This document shows, one piece after another, positions 24,401-34,713 of a DNA stretch of 64,000 bases. The stretch is taken from the NCBI GenBank assembly GCA_963693285.1, contig OY848924.1, positions 1,912,144 to 1,976,143 of the forward strand, given 5' to 3'. The notes below the pieces were generated by a model, which saw only the letters and a list, made by a program, of their open reading frames with translations, had not been told where the DNA came from and did no database searches. Source of the stretch: Xestospongia muta (taxonomy: Eukaryota; Porifera; Demospongiae; Haplosclerida; Petrosiidae). How positions within the stretch are numbered: position 1 is the first letter of the stretch; each line of letters begins with the position of its first letter. A program made the translations under genes and the position numbers.

Positions 24401-27400
24401 TATGTGTACAATGATGTAATGAACCACTTTTTACCAATTGTAGTAATAATAAACTTACCACTAACAGTGTTACTATCCTCAGTAATAGACTCACTAACAC
24501 TTTCATCCACATCTATATTGTGAAGGATATATAGTAATTGTACAATGTACAATGTAAAATGTACAATGATGTAATGAACCACATTTACCAATTATAGTAA
24601 TAATAAACTTACCATTAACTCTGTGACTGTCCTCAGTAATAGACTTACTAACACTTTTATCCACATCTATATTGTGAAGGATATATAGTAATTTAATTAG
24701 TCTTTGATAATCATTTTAATAATATCTTACCAGTAGTGGTCAATAGCTCCAAGATATCATCATTACAAATATCACTACTTCCCTTTGTCATAGCTACATA
24801 AATAATAGCATAAAATAACTATGATGATTACTAGATTACAAAGACAATGATAAGTAAAGTATCATTATTTTTAAGAAATCTAATGAAGGCATAATTGGGA
24901 CACTTACATTTAAAAAAAATTTCCATCTTTGTCACAACTGATTTATTTTCAATAGGTGGACTTTCTATTGTCTGCAAAATTGTATTCCAAGTGACAACAG
25001 GTTTAGGCATTGTATCCATCCAAAGTTGTAGTACTTCAGAAAGTTTTTCAATGTCACTTGAAGTCTTGCTTTGTAAAGAGGCCAGGTATTTGTTTTTAAT
25101 TTCAAGACATTCACCAATAATTTTCCATTGGAAAGCAATATCTGACATTAGTTTTAGGAGGTCAGATTTCTTTGGAGGTTTTGCTATCAAATGAGAAAGA
25201 CCAGAATTATCAGTGTCAACAATGTATATGTATAGACACTATAAATATAACAACGTTTTCACTGTATACACACCAATTACATGTACCTATCACTATCCAA
25301 ATGTTGTCCTTAGGTATATATAATACACATTGAAACGTAAATCATACCTTTTAGAAACGAAATATTTGTAGATTGAAGGCGATATTTAGAGACTTTCATT
25401 ATCTCATCATGTGTCAAAGGTTGACTTGAAAGAACCTTAAAGTCAATAGAATACATCTCTTGAAATAATGGGTCACAGGTAATCATAATGTATTAATAAA
25501 GTATAATTAATTGTGTTCACATATATAGATGTATATTTTCATATATCACATAATAATGCAGACATATATTAGGTTTAATATACTACTGTAACTTACCAAA
25601 GGATTTTGTCCATGGAAAAAGCTGTACTCATTGAGATGACTGGTGACAGCAGAATAGGTGCTACCTTTGAATGTATTATAAGATGACATTATATTGGGAG
25701 CAAATTCTTGTATGTGTTGAAGAAATCTCTCTGGAATAACTTGATTGGTTTTACTAGTGGAGAATAAGGCATGGATGACTGCTGGTGCAAGGGAGATGTA
25801 TGGCTCATGTGGACAAATGTGTTTAACATTGATTGGACTGTCTTGAACTTCATTATGGTCAAATATTTCCTCATTAACTAACATTCCTCGAGCTACATCA
25901 TTTACTCTGTAGAGTATTAGTTCAGAAATGGCCTTACCACGGACGTCAGCTAATGATCCACAAGAGATAATGTACTCGTTGATTTTACAAGGGCAAAACT
26001 GCTTTTGAAGAGACAGAACCAGTTTTATAACAGAGCAACATATTTTTTGACTTTCAACACCTTTGTCATTGGAAACAAATACAGTGACACATCTGTTATT
26101 ATCTGTCACTTCCACTACTACATCATTGATATGTTTCCAATATATACCATTCTTCCAAACTGTACAACGACGATTCAACTGCTGTATAGGAGAATTTTTG
26201 TCTAATTTACCTGCTTTACGGTGACGAAGAGGGCAATATTTAGAATAAGCTAATCGAAGCAAAAGAACATGAAGGAAGCGAACAGAGAGAAATTGAAATG
26301 GATTAGGACAATACATGCACCAACCAAATCCATTTTTGAAATGCTCATTTAAATCTGAAGGAGGCTCTGTGGTGATGAGAGCTGGAAAAAAAAGAACATT
26401 GACATTAGAAACATCATCTGATGAAGACAGGTTGGTAGTAATAGCATTCAGTGTCTCTAAATCGATAACGTCATGACAAAATTCCATACTTTTCAAGAAA
26501 TCAATAAGCATACTTGTATCATATGTTGGAAAGAGCTCTTGTAAAACAGAAACATGGACAATACCAGTGTTGCTAGAGGTTGGTATAGGAAGACGCTTGA
26601 TCTTCTGATTAAAAAGAACACCATTAACTTCAGCAAGGAGGCTTGATTTATTGATTACAATCCAACTATTAGATAATATTTCTTTTCTCAGAAACAGAAC
26701 AAGACCTTTGTCACTGAGAATTGACAAGTAGTCAACCAAAACTGTTTCATCTGAAGGGAGGGATGGATCACCAAGAGCTTTCAGGCTTTCAATAAGCTCA
26801 TTAATGCTAATAGCTACTTTCTGTAGCTTTTGGAGGTAGGCATAATGCACATGGCAATAATAACTAATGCTATCAGACTTATCATGAACAGCTTTACAAC
26901 TTTCATGAAGGTGAACAATGAATTCAGAAAAACCTTTCCCACCTGGGCGATGACACTCCATGGCAACAAAACCTCTATACTCTTGTTTACGGATGGCATC
27001 TTTAACAATATAATTGACATGCAACTTGAATTCATCGTAACAACCAGTAAATTGATCAGCATAGCTTCCAACGACAATTACTTGAGAAGGTTTAGTTAAA
27101 TTAGTGCAAGCATTTTCAATAAAGTTAAACCAGTAATACAACTGATTCTCAAAGTAGTCAAAACCTTTGGTTGAATCTATCACTATTGTAAAAATTGCAG
27201 GAGTTCTCAACATAAGATTCTCCAGCACAGGATGACCAGCAAAATCATAAAGAATAATATTGCCAACTTCATGACTACGAACATTATGATAGTTAATACC
27301 GGCAGTTTCCAATTGCACACCTTCAACACATTGAGAAGTGTTGTAGTGATAATCAGCAGGTTTATCAGCACGATATATAATGCATTGGGCTAATGAACTC

Positions 27401-30400
27401 TTTCCAGCTGACAAGTTTCCACAAAAAAATACTTTTCTATATGAATCAACTGGAAAGTCTTGACGACTTTTCTCAAATGGATCAAACATCTTCAATATTT
27501 CAAATCTGTTTGGATCATACAGCCGGACTTCTTCTAGTGGTCTATTCTGACGATTGTTATGAGCAAGTGGATTGACTTTTCCAGTGTGAAGTAGATATGA
27601 AATCACATCTATTTTACCGTTTGCACAAGCAAGATGTAATGGAGAGTCCCCATTCTGTAAAGAATGAAGAAATACAATTATATTTATTATTAATACAATC
27701 TAGATTATACATGTATGATAGATAAATAATGTTATAAAATCTCCTAATAGAGCAACATCGAAACTTTTCAAACAATTTTGTTATTTAAATGTTAATTTCA
27801 TAATACAAGTTACAAGTTACACCAAGAAGCACCCTAAACCCTAATAAATTGATTATTAATAAATATTGTCATTGATTGATATAACGACAACAGGTTATGT
27901 TTGACAGATAGTAGGTAAATATTAAAATTTGTTTTTTGATTATTGTTCTTGGAACATATTTTGCCAAAAACATGCTATCAAAATATTGGACAGTCTGGAT
28001 ATGACTGAGGTTGATATAAATAATGTTATAATGATACAATGTCTACAATCATCAGAACAGTTTGACACAAATGCCATATTACATATTAGTGGGACCTCTG
28101 TGAATACCAAGATCATTGCCAACTATATGTACTACTTTTATAACAGACCACACCTACTATTACCTGACACTATATCTTTGTTAATCTTTTACTAACAAAA
28201 ATTTGAACAACAGGTTAATGTAGAAATTACTAACAGCCACACCCATAACATTCTATATCTATTAAATACTGATTTAAATCTAGTAACATGTAGTAATCTC
28301 TACAAACAATATACACTGACCTTGTCACAAATGTTGGGATCTGCAGCGGAGTTTAACAATAGTTGTACGATATCATAGTAACCTCCTTCTGATGCATAAT
28401 GTAGAGCTGTTTTCTGATCCTAGAGGATGTACACAAGTATTAATTTTATTGTTGACATGCTCAGGTTGAATTACTGATAAAAACAGTAAATTAAATTCAT
28501 TTGTTGCTAACTACATTGGCAGTTGTTACATGTAGTTAAATTTCATTCACTACTTTCAATACTCACATATATCTATAGAATAATGTATAAAAACATACAT
28601 TGATATTGTATACAAACACAGTCCAAAACATGTTATAACTGTCTAGTATGTAAAGTGTGCTAGTGAAAAATATAATAACTACAACTACCACAGATATATT
28701 TATTAGTTTATAAACATTTAGTGATAAGAAACAACTGACAGTATTATATTAATACAAGTATTAGCCCTGGTGGATCTAGGGGGGTGCCTGTGTACTCCAG
28801 GTACCTCCTTTTTATTCTCTAATAATATTCATAGTCAATCATGAAGTTGCATCCTGTGATAAAAATTATTACTTTAACTATATTCATAGTAAATTCTTGC
28901 AACCACAACTTACAAAGCTATACCTGGATGTTTTATTGACATTACTGTCTTATGATTAAAAAGGTGTGTCTATGAATAATAAATTAATTAATTTTTATTA
29001 GGCTTGAAATTTTTGAACCATGCTTCCCATGAGATCTGTGCACCCCCTATTTCTACACTGTGGATTGACTGATGATTAGTATAACAATTGTAACACCTGC
29101 TCTGAAAAAAATTTATTTTTGTATCATGGCTATCATTATTATTAACTACATGATATGTAGGGGTTGTTTGTTTATTATTATGTAATGTATTTTAAAATAT
29201 AACTCATAAGATATAAATTTGGTCATGTAATTCCTACAAACTTTCATGTTTAGATTTGTATACAATATATCATTACACAGGACATGAAAACACAACAGGT
29301 AATTAATGTTAAACTAATATGTGGATATGCAGGGTTTTCCTCACACAGTCATATGCTAGATTTAATAACAAATGTGACTTTGGTATCTATCTTTAGTCTG
29401 TTCTAGATTAAGTAAACTTTATTATTTCCAACACAATTTCTATATACTTAGGTTCTAACTTTGTCTTTGATCTTATTTACTTTTGCACTGCCCTAGACAT
29501 TTATACACATCTTTTAGTAGTTTTAAATATGTCTATGTTTTCTTTATTAATAATAACCACAACATTTTCTAACCACACCTCTTAGTAATAACAACATAAC
29601 AAGTTTGTACTAGTTTTACAAATCTAGTGGTACCTCTGTGAATACCAGGATTCGTTTAAGGATTACCTACTATATTGTTAGTCCACAAACTAAGTAGACA
29701 TGAAAGGTTAGGTCCATAGAATTTAATAATAGAAATGTTCATGTCATTTGTGGGTTGACATTCACTGACCATGAATATTATTACCAAAGACAACATTATA
29801 GGCTGGTTCACATAATGACACAAAGGCTTGTGTCACATCACATTGCATACATATATCAATTTTTATGAACACAGTCCATGCACAACGCACATCATGACAT
29901 GTCGCAACACAAAGATAGAATTAATTTCTATCTTGACGTTCCAAGTAATACATTCAGCCAATCAAATTTCAATAACTACGTGTTTGATGGCAGACGAGAA
30001 ACATATCGAAGCTGTTCGTTGTTTCCCTTGCTTGTGACAAGTATCAAGCAAAAGCTATAAGGATGTAAGAATAAGAGAAAACACATGGAAGGAAGTTGCT
30101 AGCCAAATAACTAAAGAAACAGCAAACAGAAATAATATACTTTTGTCATGTTATTTTGAATTATCTTATCATGACTTGTTGGAGCCATTGAATAAATATA
30201 GGATGTACCTACTGTTTTCTTTGTTTTTGTTGCCTTCTTCGTCATCTATAAGGTAAAGCAAGCAGCAACACTTTGGTCTCCATGATGAGGGCGGAGTTTA
30301 GTTCACATACATCATCTTGTTTATATGAACAGTATTGACACTACCCTATGTAACTCAACACCAAGAACGTGATGTGACACATATACAAGTTTAGTTTTGT

Positions 30401-31683
30401 GAACCCACCTTTTATCAATAAATACAAATCTACTAGTTTACAAATAAAATAATAGTCCTTTGATAAACTTGAATTTGTCAAAAAGTTGTACTAATAGTAC
30501 AAGGTTAGTAGGAAGTTTGCCAAAACGTCAAAATACTCATATTAATTAAAGTTGTGGGTTAACAAATTCCTTGTTCATTAACATTGTATGACAATGTTAA
30601 TAAAGTAAATGATAAAGAAGACTTATGGATATAGGAAAAGAAAGATTAAGCTGCTTTCTAGATGAAACAATGATATTTAACTGCTTTCTTGATGAACCAA
30701 TGTCCATAAGAGTGTGTGGGGCTAAATCTCTTAAGTGCCTGTAATTGATCTCCTTTGTTATAGAATATATTACTTTAAAAAGTAAATACTAACAAACAAC
30801 AATAATTTATTACTATTTAATCAGTGTACTAACCTTCATATCACCACCATGACAAACATTGACATTAGCACCTGATGTAAGTGCTAGAGTTACATTTTTA
30901 ATATCACCATTTTCAGCTGAAGTCAAAAGTAAGTCATCCTGTTAAATTAAATAATATATTATAACTGTGACATGTACCCACATATAATTAGGTCATGTTT
31001 ATAATATATCATAACATATAAGATCACTATGTCCATGTCATCATATACAGTAAATATATTATTACATTTATCACTTACATTTCTAACTTGGTCCACATCT
31101 CCTCCAAAAGAACATAAGAGCTCAACAATGTTATCATGACCACGCCAGTATGCTATATGAAGTGGACTTTGTCCCAACTATAAATGAAATAAATTGTTTA
31201 ATAATAATAATAAATTAAACTTGTTAAAGTGGACATATATAGAAATATACATACACACATGGTCCAAAACAATCTTAGGACTGATCAGGTTTATTTCATG
31301 TAAGAACACATTAATGTTTTATATATTATATTACATATTAGTTTTATTATATTTCCCAGTCATATTAGTAATTGTCATATATCAAACAACAAATGAGAGC
31401 TACTTTGTCCCACCCACACAAATTACATTGATAATTAATTACAAGGCATGAAAAGGTTAACTTAATTGTATTCATTACATTGACTTTGATCTATATCCTG
31501 TCCTACTAGACAGGTAGTACTACATATATGTACATGTAGTAGAGATAATTAATGAAATATAAACTATATACAATACACACTGACCTTGTTATAAATGTTA
31601 GGATTTGTATTTGACTCAAACAGTAATCGGACAACCTCAGTGTGACCATAATATGACGCTAAATGCAAAGCTGTATTCTGATT
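15393..31683 (-). CDS. Gene 1: ankyrin-ROC-COR-death-CARD-like-ZU5-UPA-death protein
   Basis: A multi-exon minus-strand gene whose exons keep frame from 31,683 to the stop at 15,395-15,393. Exons (high to low): 31585-31683, 31079-31177, 30834-30938, 28321-28419, 25597-27654, 25348-25435, 24908-25183, 24731-24793, 24613-24666, 24459-24512, 24163-24236, 23933-24002, 23227-23310, 23049-23099, 22697-22753, 22401-22448, 21862-21935, 21408-21477, 20847-21149, 19360-19443, 18629-19141, 18398-18507, 18162-18341, 17847-18051, 16436-16730, 15393-15498. Ankyrin exons are phase 0 and most linker exons phase 1, so skipping would often keep frame. No start codon lies upstream of 31,683; the first exons may be those of gene 2. 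Likely role, by inference from DAPK1 and PIDD: a cytosolic GTPase-gated death-fold scaffold. Introns hold two small transposons and no other gene. Confidence 0.8.
16436..16730 (-). CDS. Gene 1 second death-domain exon
   Basis: Reads GGVHLFTLPDDFLDQQPKIK, then a death domain: WNKLGVTLELDNVKLAGC, TRMYQLWIQEKG and RRNLLVALKDI. These are the usual death-domain landmarks (helix 2 'W..lg..L', helix 4/5 'ml..W', helix 6 'L..aL'). It follows the ZU5/UPA exons, the same order as in PIDD, UNC5 and ankyrins. A death domain here would recruit other death-domain proteins. Confidence 0.8.
17392..17538 (-). other. Unexplained 48-codon open frame in a gene 1 intron
   Basis: The minus strand is open from just after a TAA to a stop at 17,392-17,394 and reads RAHQRFRNEFKANEFNKNPK, then IDIGDRQRKIVACQIPDD. 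The composition (basic, few low-complexity runs) looks like coding sequence rather than intron. No splice sites flank it. Probably a fragment of a transposon protein. Confidence 0.3.
17847..18507 (-). CDS. Gene 1 UPA-like region (three exons)
   Basis: Exons 18398-18507, 18162-18341 and 17847-18051 join in frame after ZU5. They read as beta-rich sequence (CNYRAYIFYKEENRGTWIM; GVHGWEMTPLRTPLV; HCITIEGITVIDN). In ZU5 proteins of the PIDD/UNC5/ankyrin group the UPA domain occupies this place, between ZU5 and the death domain. I infer UPA from order, length and the opening 'C.YR.YIFY' strand pattern, not from a clear signature. The donor of the first exon (GTAATAATG) is weak. Confidence 0.55.
18629..19141 (-). 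CDS. Gene 1 ZU5 domain plus glycine-zipper segment
   Basis: The exon opens GMMIVGKNY and has ZU5 features: CGLKILIPAQVI, then ANGLWGSKFEFPENTTLISG, FNKPVTVQLEHCA and a closing HLKEFSYLAIVL. In PIDD the matching place is the HFS self-cleavage site. Here the Phe-Ser is kept but the His is Glu, so self-cleavage by that mechanism is not expected. The last 31 residues (about 18,630-18,722) are hydrophobic with a glycine every 3-4 residues (LGGATYGLGGGVALGAVGSA), a glycine-zipper pattern often found in membrane-inserting helices. This segment is not part of known ZU5 domains. Confidence 0.75.
19360..19443 (-). CDS. Gene 1 coiled-coil exon
   Basis: This short phase-1 exon reads KRLMKESETKDLLENLQLVN, then EQSTQLKE. 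The leucine spacing and charge fit a short coiled coil between the CARD-like and ZU5 domains, a possible oligomerisation stem. Confidence 0.6.
20847..21149 (-). CDS. Gene 1 CARD-like helical exon
   Basis: About 100 residues of amphipathic helices. The end, YDKANKVVNELQRQVEEKGI then EFLKALCDFL, fits the last helices of a CARD ('..kar.Lld.l..kG..af..fl..L'). The start, ICDAIEVKPLPIVNRLFSAK, fits the first helices. It ends at a GTGAGA donor. If that donor fails, a stop comes 10 codons later (20,818). The same domain is the last exon of gene 3. CARD is an inference; another helical-bundle adaptor fold is possible. Confidence 0.55.
21408..24793 (-). CDS. Gene 1 Ser/Thr-rich linker, twelve small exons
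   Basis: Exons of 48-84 nt, nearly all phase 1, encode a polar linker. Two pairs are clear duplicates: 24163-24236 with 21862-21935 (KESSAPDSTEG and KESSTVDSTEV) and 23933-24002 with 21408-21477 (STNELSSEHKADTLPS in both). 24613-24666 and 24459-24512 are a third tandem pair (VDKSVSKSITEDS and VDESVSESITEDS). Exons 23227-23310 (LAKRKISN...SKKLKQ) and 23049-23099 (SCKRKHGS) are basic and could act as nuclear-localisation signals. The domain is probably disordered, with many possible phosphorylation sites. Confidence 0.7.
24908..25183 (-). CDS. Gene 1 first death-domain exon
   Basis: The exon reads KPPKKSDLLKLMSDIAFQWK, then IIGECLEIKNKYLASLQ, KLSEVLQLWMDTMPKP and TWNTILQTIESPPIENK. This is the death-domain pattern: helix 2 'W..ig..L.i', helix 5 'vL.lW....' and helix 6 'W..il..i.sp.i....' It follows COR directly, as in DAPK1. 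The equivalent exon in gene 3 (51990-52262) is close in length and sequence. Confidence 0.85.
25348..25435 (-). CDS. Gene 1 short exon joining COR and death domain
   Basis: An 88-nt exon, phase 0 in and phase 1 out, reads VLSSQPLTHDEIMKVSKYRL. It has the same length and phase in gene 3 (52364-52451). Confidence 0.7.
25597..27654 (-). CDS. Gene 1 last ankyrin repeat plus ROC-COR GTPase exon
   Basis: One 686-codon exon. It opens with an ankyrin repeat (NGDSPLHLACANGKIDVISY), then the ROC GTPase: P-loop FFCGNLSAGKSSL (about 27,395-27,430), switch II start LYDFAGH, and VVGSYADQ in the place of the base-recognition motif. COR follows (LSILSDKGLVLFLRKE; SSLLAEVNGVLFNQ; FFPALITTEPPSDL). ROC-COR proteins bind GTP and dimerise through COR. 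Compared with the gene 3 copy, 24 nt are missing right after DFAGH, removing eight residues of switch II (QEYYSSHA). P-loop and DxxG stay, so nucleotide binding may persist while hydrolysis or signalling is probably altered. Confidence 0.88.
28321..31683 (-). CDS. Gene 1 ankyrin-repeat exons (four)
   Basis: Phase-0 exons of 99-105 nt each encode one ankyrin repeat: 31585-31683 (NTALHLASYYGHTEVVRLL), 31079-31177 (GQSPLHIAYWRGHDNIVELL), 30834-30938 (DDLLLTSAENGDIENVTLAL-like, here DIKN) and 28321-28419 (KTALHYASEGGYYDIVQLLL). All have TPLH-type openings and clean splice sites. The intron between 28,419 and 30,834 carries two small transposons (28,765-29,074; 29,801-30,409). Confidence 0.85.
28765..29074. 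mobile_element. 310-bp inserted element in a gene 1 intron
   Basis: The flanking intron is shared with genes 2 and 3 (about 36,650 and 60,755), where this block is absent. The inserted block begins CCCTGGTGGATCTAGG and carries near its other end a loosely inverted GCACCCCCTATTTCTAC. ATTAG occurs at both junctions (28,760-28,764 and 29,075-29,079) and may be the target duplication. No coding capacity. Family not assigned. Confidence 0.65.
29801..30409 (+). mobile_element. PIF/Harbinger-like short element with MADF remnant
   Basis: Inverted ends are GGCTGGTTCACATAA and, at the right, TGTGAACCCACC. The gene 2 intron has the uninterrupted site (about 41,080: GATTATATCAATAAA), so the insertion is post-duplication or was lost there. 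Inside, 29,987 onward (+) reads MADEKHIEAVRCFPCL, a stop, then SSKSYKDVRIRENTWKEVAS. This is a MADF/Myb-like DNA-binding domain with the conserved Trp after 'CL' changed to a stop. Such domains form the second protein of PIF/Harbinger transposons. Assignment rests on the MADF piece and the TIR look. Confidence 0.7.
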
Positions 31684-31985
31684 CTAATAATAAAACAGCA
31701 AATAATGTGAATGAAAATATGACTACTACAATATTTAAAATACTACAGTAAGAGAATATAACTAAGTCTGGTAATCAGTTATAGTATAGTGAAGATATCA
31801 CAGCAATGTTGAACATCATACTATAGAGTTAGTAACAGTTTAAAAATAATGTGTACACAGATGAAGTATTGACTTTGTTGATGACAGAATTAGTCTAATT
31901 CCTTGTCTATTACAACAATACAACAACATTGTTTATTGTGGTATCTAGATATAGTAAGTTCATAACATAGAAGTCAAATTATACA

Positions 31986-33516
31986 TTAAATACCATTCTT
32001 CCAAACTGTACAACAACGATTCAACTGTTGCATTGGATACTCTGTTTCTAATTCATCAGCTTTAAGGGGAAGAGGAAGGCAAAATAAATATGCCAATCGA
32101 AGCAGAAGAATGTGAAGAAGGCGAACAGAGAGGAATTGAAATGGATTATGACAATACAAGCACCAACCAAATCCACTTTTGAAATGCTCATTTAAATCTG
32201 AAGGAGGCTCTGTAGTAATGAGAGCTGGAAAAAAAAGAACATCAACATTAGAAACATCATCTGATGAAGACAGGTTGGTAGTAATAGCATTCAGTGTGTC
32301 TGAATCGATAACATGACAAAATTCCATGCTTATTAAAAAGTCAATAAGCATACTTGTACTGTATGTCAGAAAGAGCTCTTGTAAAACAGAAACATGGACA
32401 ATGCCACTGTTGCTAGATGTTGGTATAGGAAGACGCTTGATTTTCTTATTAAAAAGAACACCATTAACTTCAGTAAGAAGGCTTGATTTGTTGATTACAA
32501 TCCAACTATTAGACACTATTTCTTTTCTCAGAAACAGAACAAGACCTTTGTCACTGAGAATTGACAAGTAGTCAACCAAAACTGTTTCATCTGAAGGAAG
32601 GGATGGATCACCAAGAGCTTTTACTCTTTCAATAAGCTCACTAATGCTAATAGCTACTTTCTGTAGCTGTTGGAGGTAGGCATAATGCACATGGCAAAAA
32701 TAACTAATGTTATCAGACTTATCATGAACAGCCTTACAACTTTCACGAAGGTGAACCATGAATTCGGGAAAACTTTTCCACCTGGGCGATGACAATCCAT
32801 GGGAACAAAACCTCTATACTCTTGTGTACGGATGGCACCTTTAACAACATGATCGACATGCAACTTGAATTCATCGTAACTACCAGTAAATTGATCAGCA
32901 TAGCTTCCAATGACAATTACTTGAGAAGGTTTTTCTAATTTAGCACAAATATTTTCAATAAAGTTAAACCAGTAATACAACTGTTTCTTGAAGTAGTCAA
33001 AACTTTTGGTTGAATCTATCACTATTGTAAAAACTGCAGGAGTTCTCAACATAAGATTCTCCAGCACTGCTGCATGACTACTATAATATTCATAATGACC
33101 AGCAATATCATAAAGAATAATATTGCCAACTTCATGACTACAACATTATGATAGTTAATACCGGCAGTTTCCAATTCCACACCTTCAACACATTGAGAAG
33201 GGTTGTAGTGATAATCAGCAGGTTTATCAGCACGATATATAATGCATTGGGCTAATGAACTCTTTCCAGCTGACATGTTTTCACAAAAAATTACTTTTCT
33301 ATACGAATCAACTGGAAAGTCTTGACGACTTTTCTCAAATGGCTCAAACATCTTCAATATTTCAAATCTGTTTGGATCATACAGTTGGACTTCTTCTAGT
33401 GGTGTATTCTGATGATTGTTACGAGCAAGTGGATTGACTTTTCCAGTGTGAAGTAGATATGAAATCACATCTACTTTACTGTTTCCACAACCAAGATGTA
33501 ATAGAGAGTCTCCATT
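31986..33516 (-). pseudogene. Gene 2 ROC-COR exon, frameshifted and cut off
   Basis: This copy starts like the others (NGDSLLHLGCGNSKVDVISY; P-loop GENMSAGKSSL-like, with CGN changed to CEN). One base is lost in the switch region (about 33,140), where the frame leaves after INYHNV. A second base is lost at about 32,785 in CHRPGGK. The sequence ends after TVWKNGI at about 31,990 and is joined directly to intron sequence that in genes 2 and 3 lies downstream of an ankyrin exon (about 42,615 and 63,670). The last 200 or so codons and the donor site are missing. Not able to code for a GTPase. Confidence 0.88.
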
Positions 33517-34713
33517 CTGTAAAGAATGAAGAAAGACAATTATATTTATTATTAATGCAATCTAGATTATACATGTATGATAGATAAATAATGATATATA
33601 ATCTCCTAACAGAGCAACAATGAAAATTATTCAAACAATTTTGTTATTTGAATGCTGATTTCTCTTTAAAAATTGATATTATAAAATCATTAACTTGTTA
33701 TATTGGAAAGAAACATAATACACATTGATAGATATATCAGTGTAGTTACAAACATTGAAACAAGGACAAATCCTATAATTTGAAACCAGTGCATTCAGAT
33801 ATTAGTCTGTGCATGTTTCTTATATGCCTATTGGTTAATTAAAGTGGTAATATTAAAAAGATCATAAGTTACATAATGTTTTAACTTGCTACATCCACAC
33901 AACATGCCCAAATGACAGTCATGTAGTTGGTTATTATGTAATGTTTTGTAAATGGCAGTTCACTGAGGCTCTGTTCTTTTGCTAAGCTATATATATTTTG
34001 TAGACCCAGATTTTATATTACTTACTAAAATCTTCACTAAACCAAAATATGCAAGTAGATAGAAGAGGAAACTTGAGGAAACTCATCAACCAAGTCACTT
34101 AAATGTGCATGTTATTGATCACATGATAACAATTATTACTTTTCAAATAGATATAGACACAAAGATCTTAGCAGAGCAAGATAAGTAAAATTGCCATAAC
34201 TTGAAAATGAAGCATTCTTAGGAAAATGTTTATATTAAAAATGTAGATAATTACATATTGTACACACAATAATTTTTGAGAGTGATACTCTACCATATAA
34301 TTGGTGGTAAATTTGAAACAGACAGACATAATGAGACAGACTGACAAAGTAATGTAACCCTTGCCCACACAGTGAGTTATGAGGGCTAATAAGAGGTACA
34401 TCTCATATTGTGATATTGTTAGTAATAATCACTAATAATATTAATAATTGTGTCTCTGTATTTAAACATGCAAATAAATATAACTTATCTGTTTATAATT
34501 GATATACTATAAAATATCAAAGCATTATATCATAGTAACAGTTGCTATGACAACAACTATAATGATTATTGTTCTTGGAACATATTTTACCAAAAACATG
34601 TTATCAAAATATTGGACAGTCTGGATATGAGTGAGGTTTGTATCAATATTGAAGACAATATTAAATGTTATTCTTCAAAGGAATAGCTCATAAGTAACTA
34701 TAATATGACTTAC

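Noticed and set aside
24280..24591. Minus-strand 103-codon frame over the linker
   Set aside because: It is one linker exon (24459-24512) read through both of its introns.
30959..31177. Start codon for gene 1 at the Met-Gly-Gln-Ser frame
   Set aside because: The exon has a normal acceptor and the frame is LGQSPLH from the splice site; the apparent start is an alternative-start artefact inside an ankyrin repeat.
34168..34401. 77-codon hydrophobic minus-strand frame
   Set aside because: Lies in an intron; its copy in gene 3 (about 55,345-55,570) carries indels that break it, so no selection on the frame.
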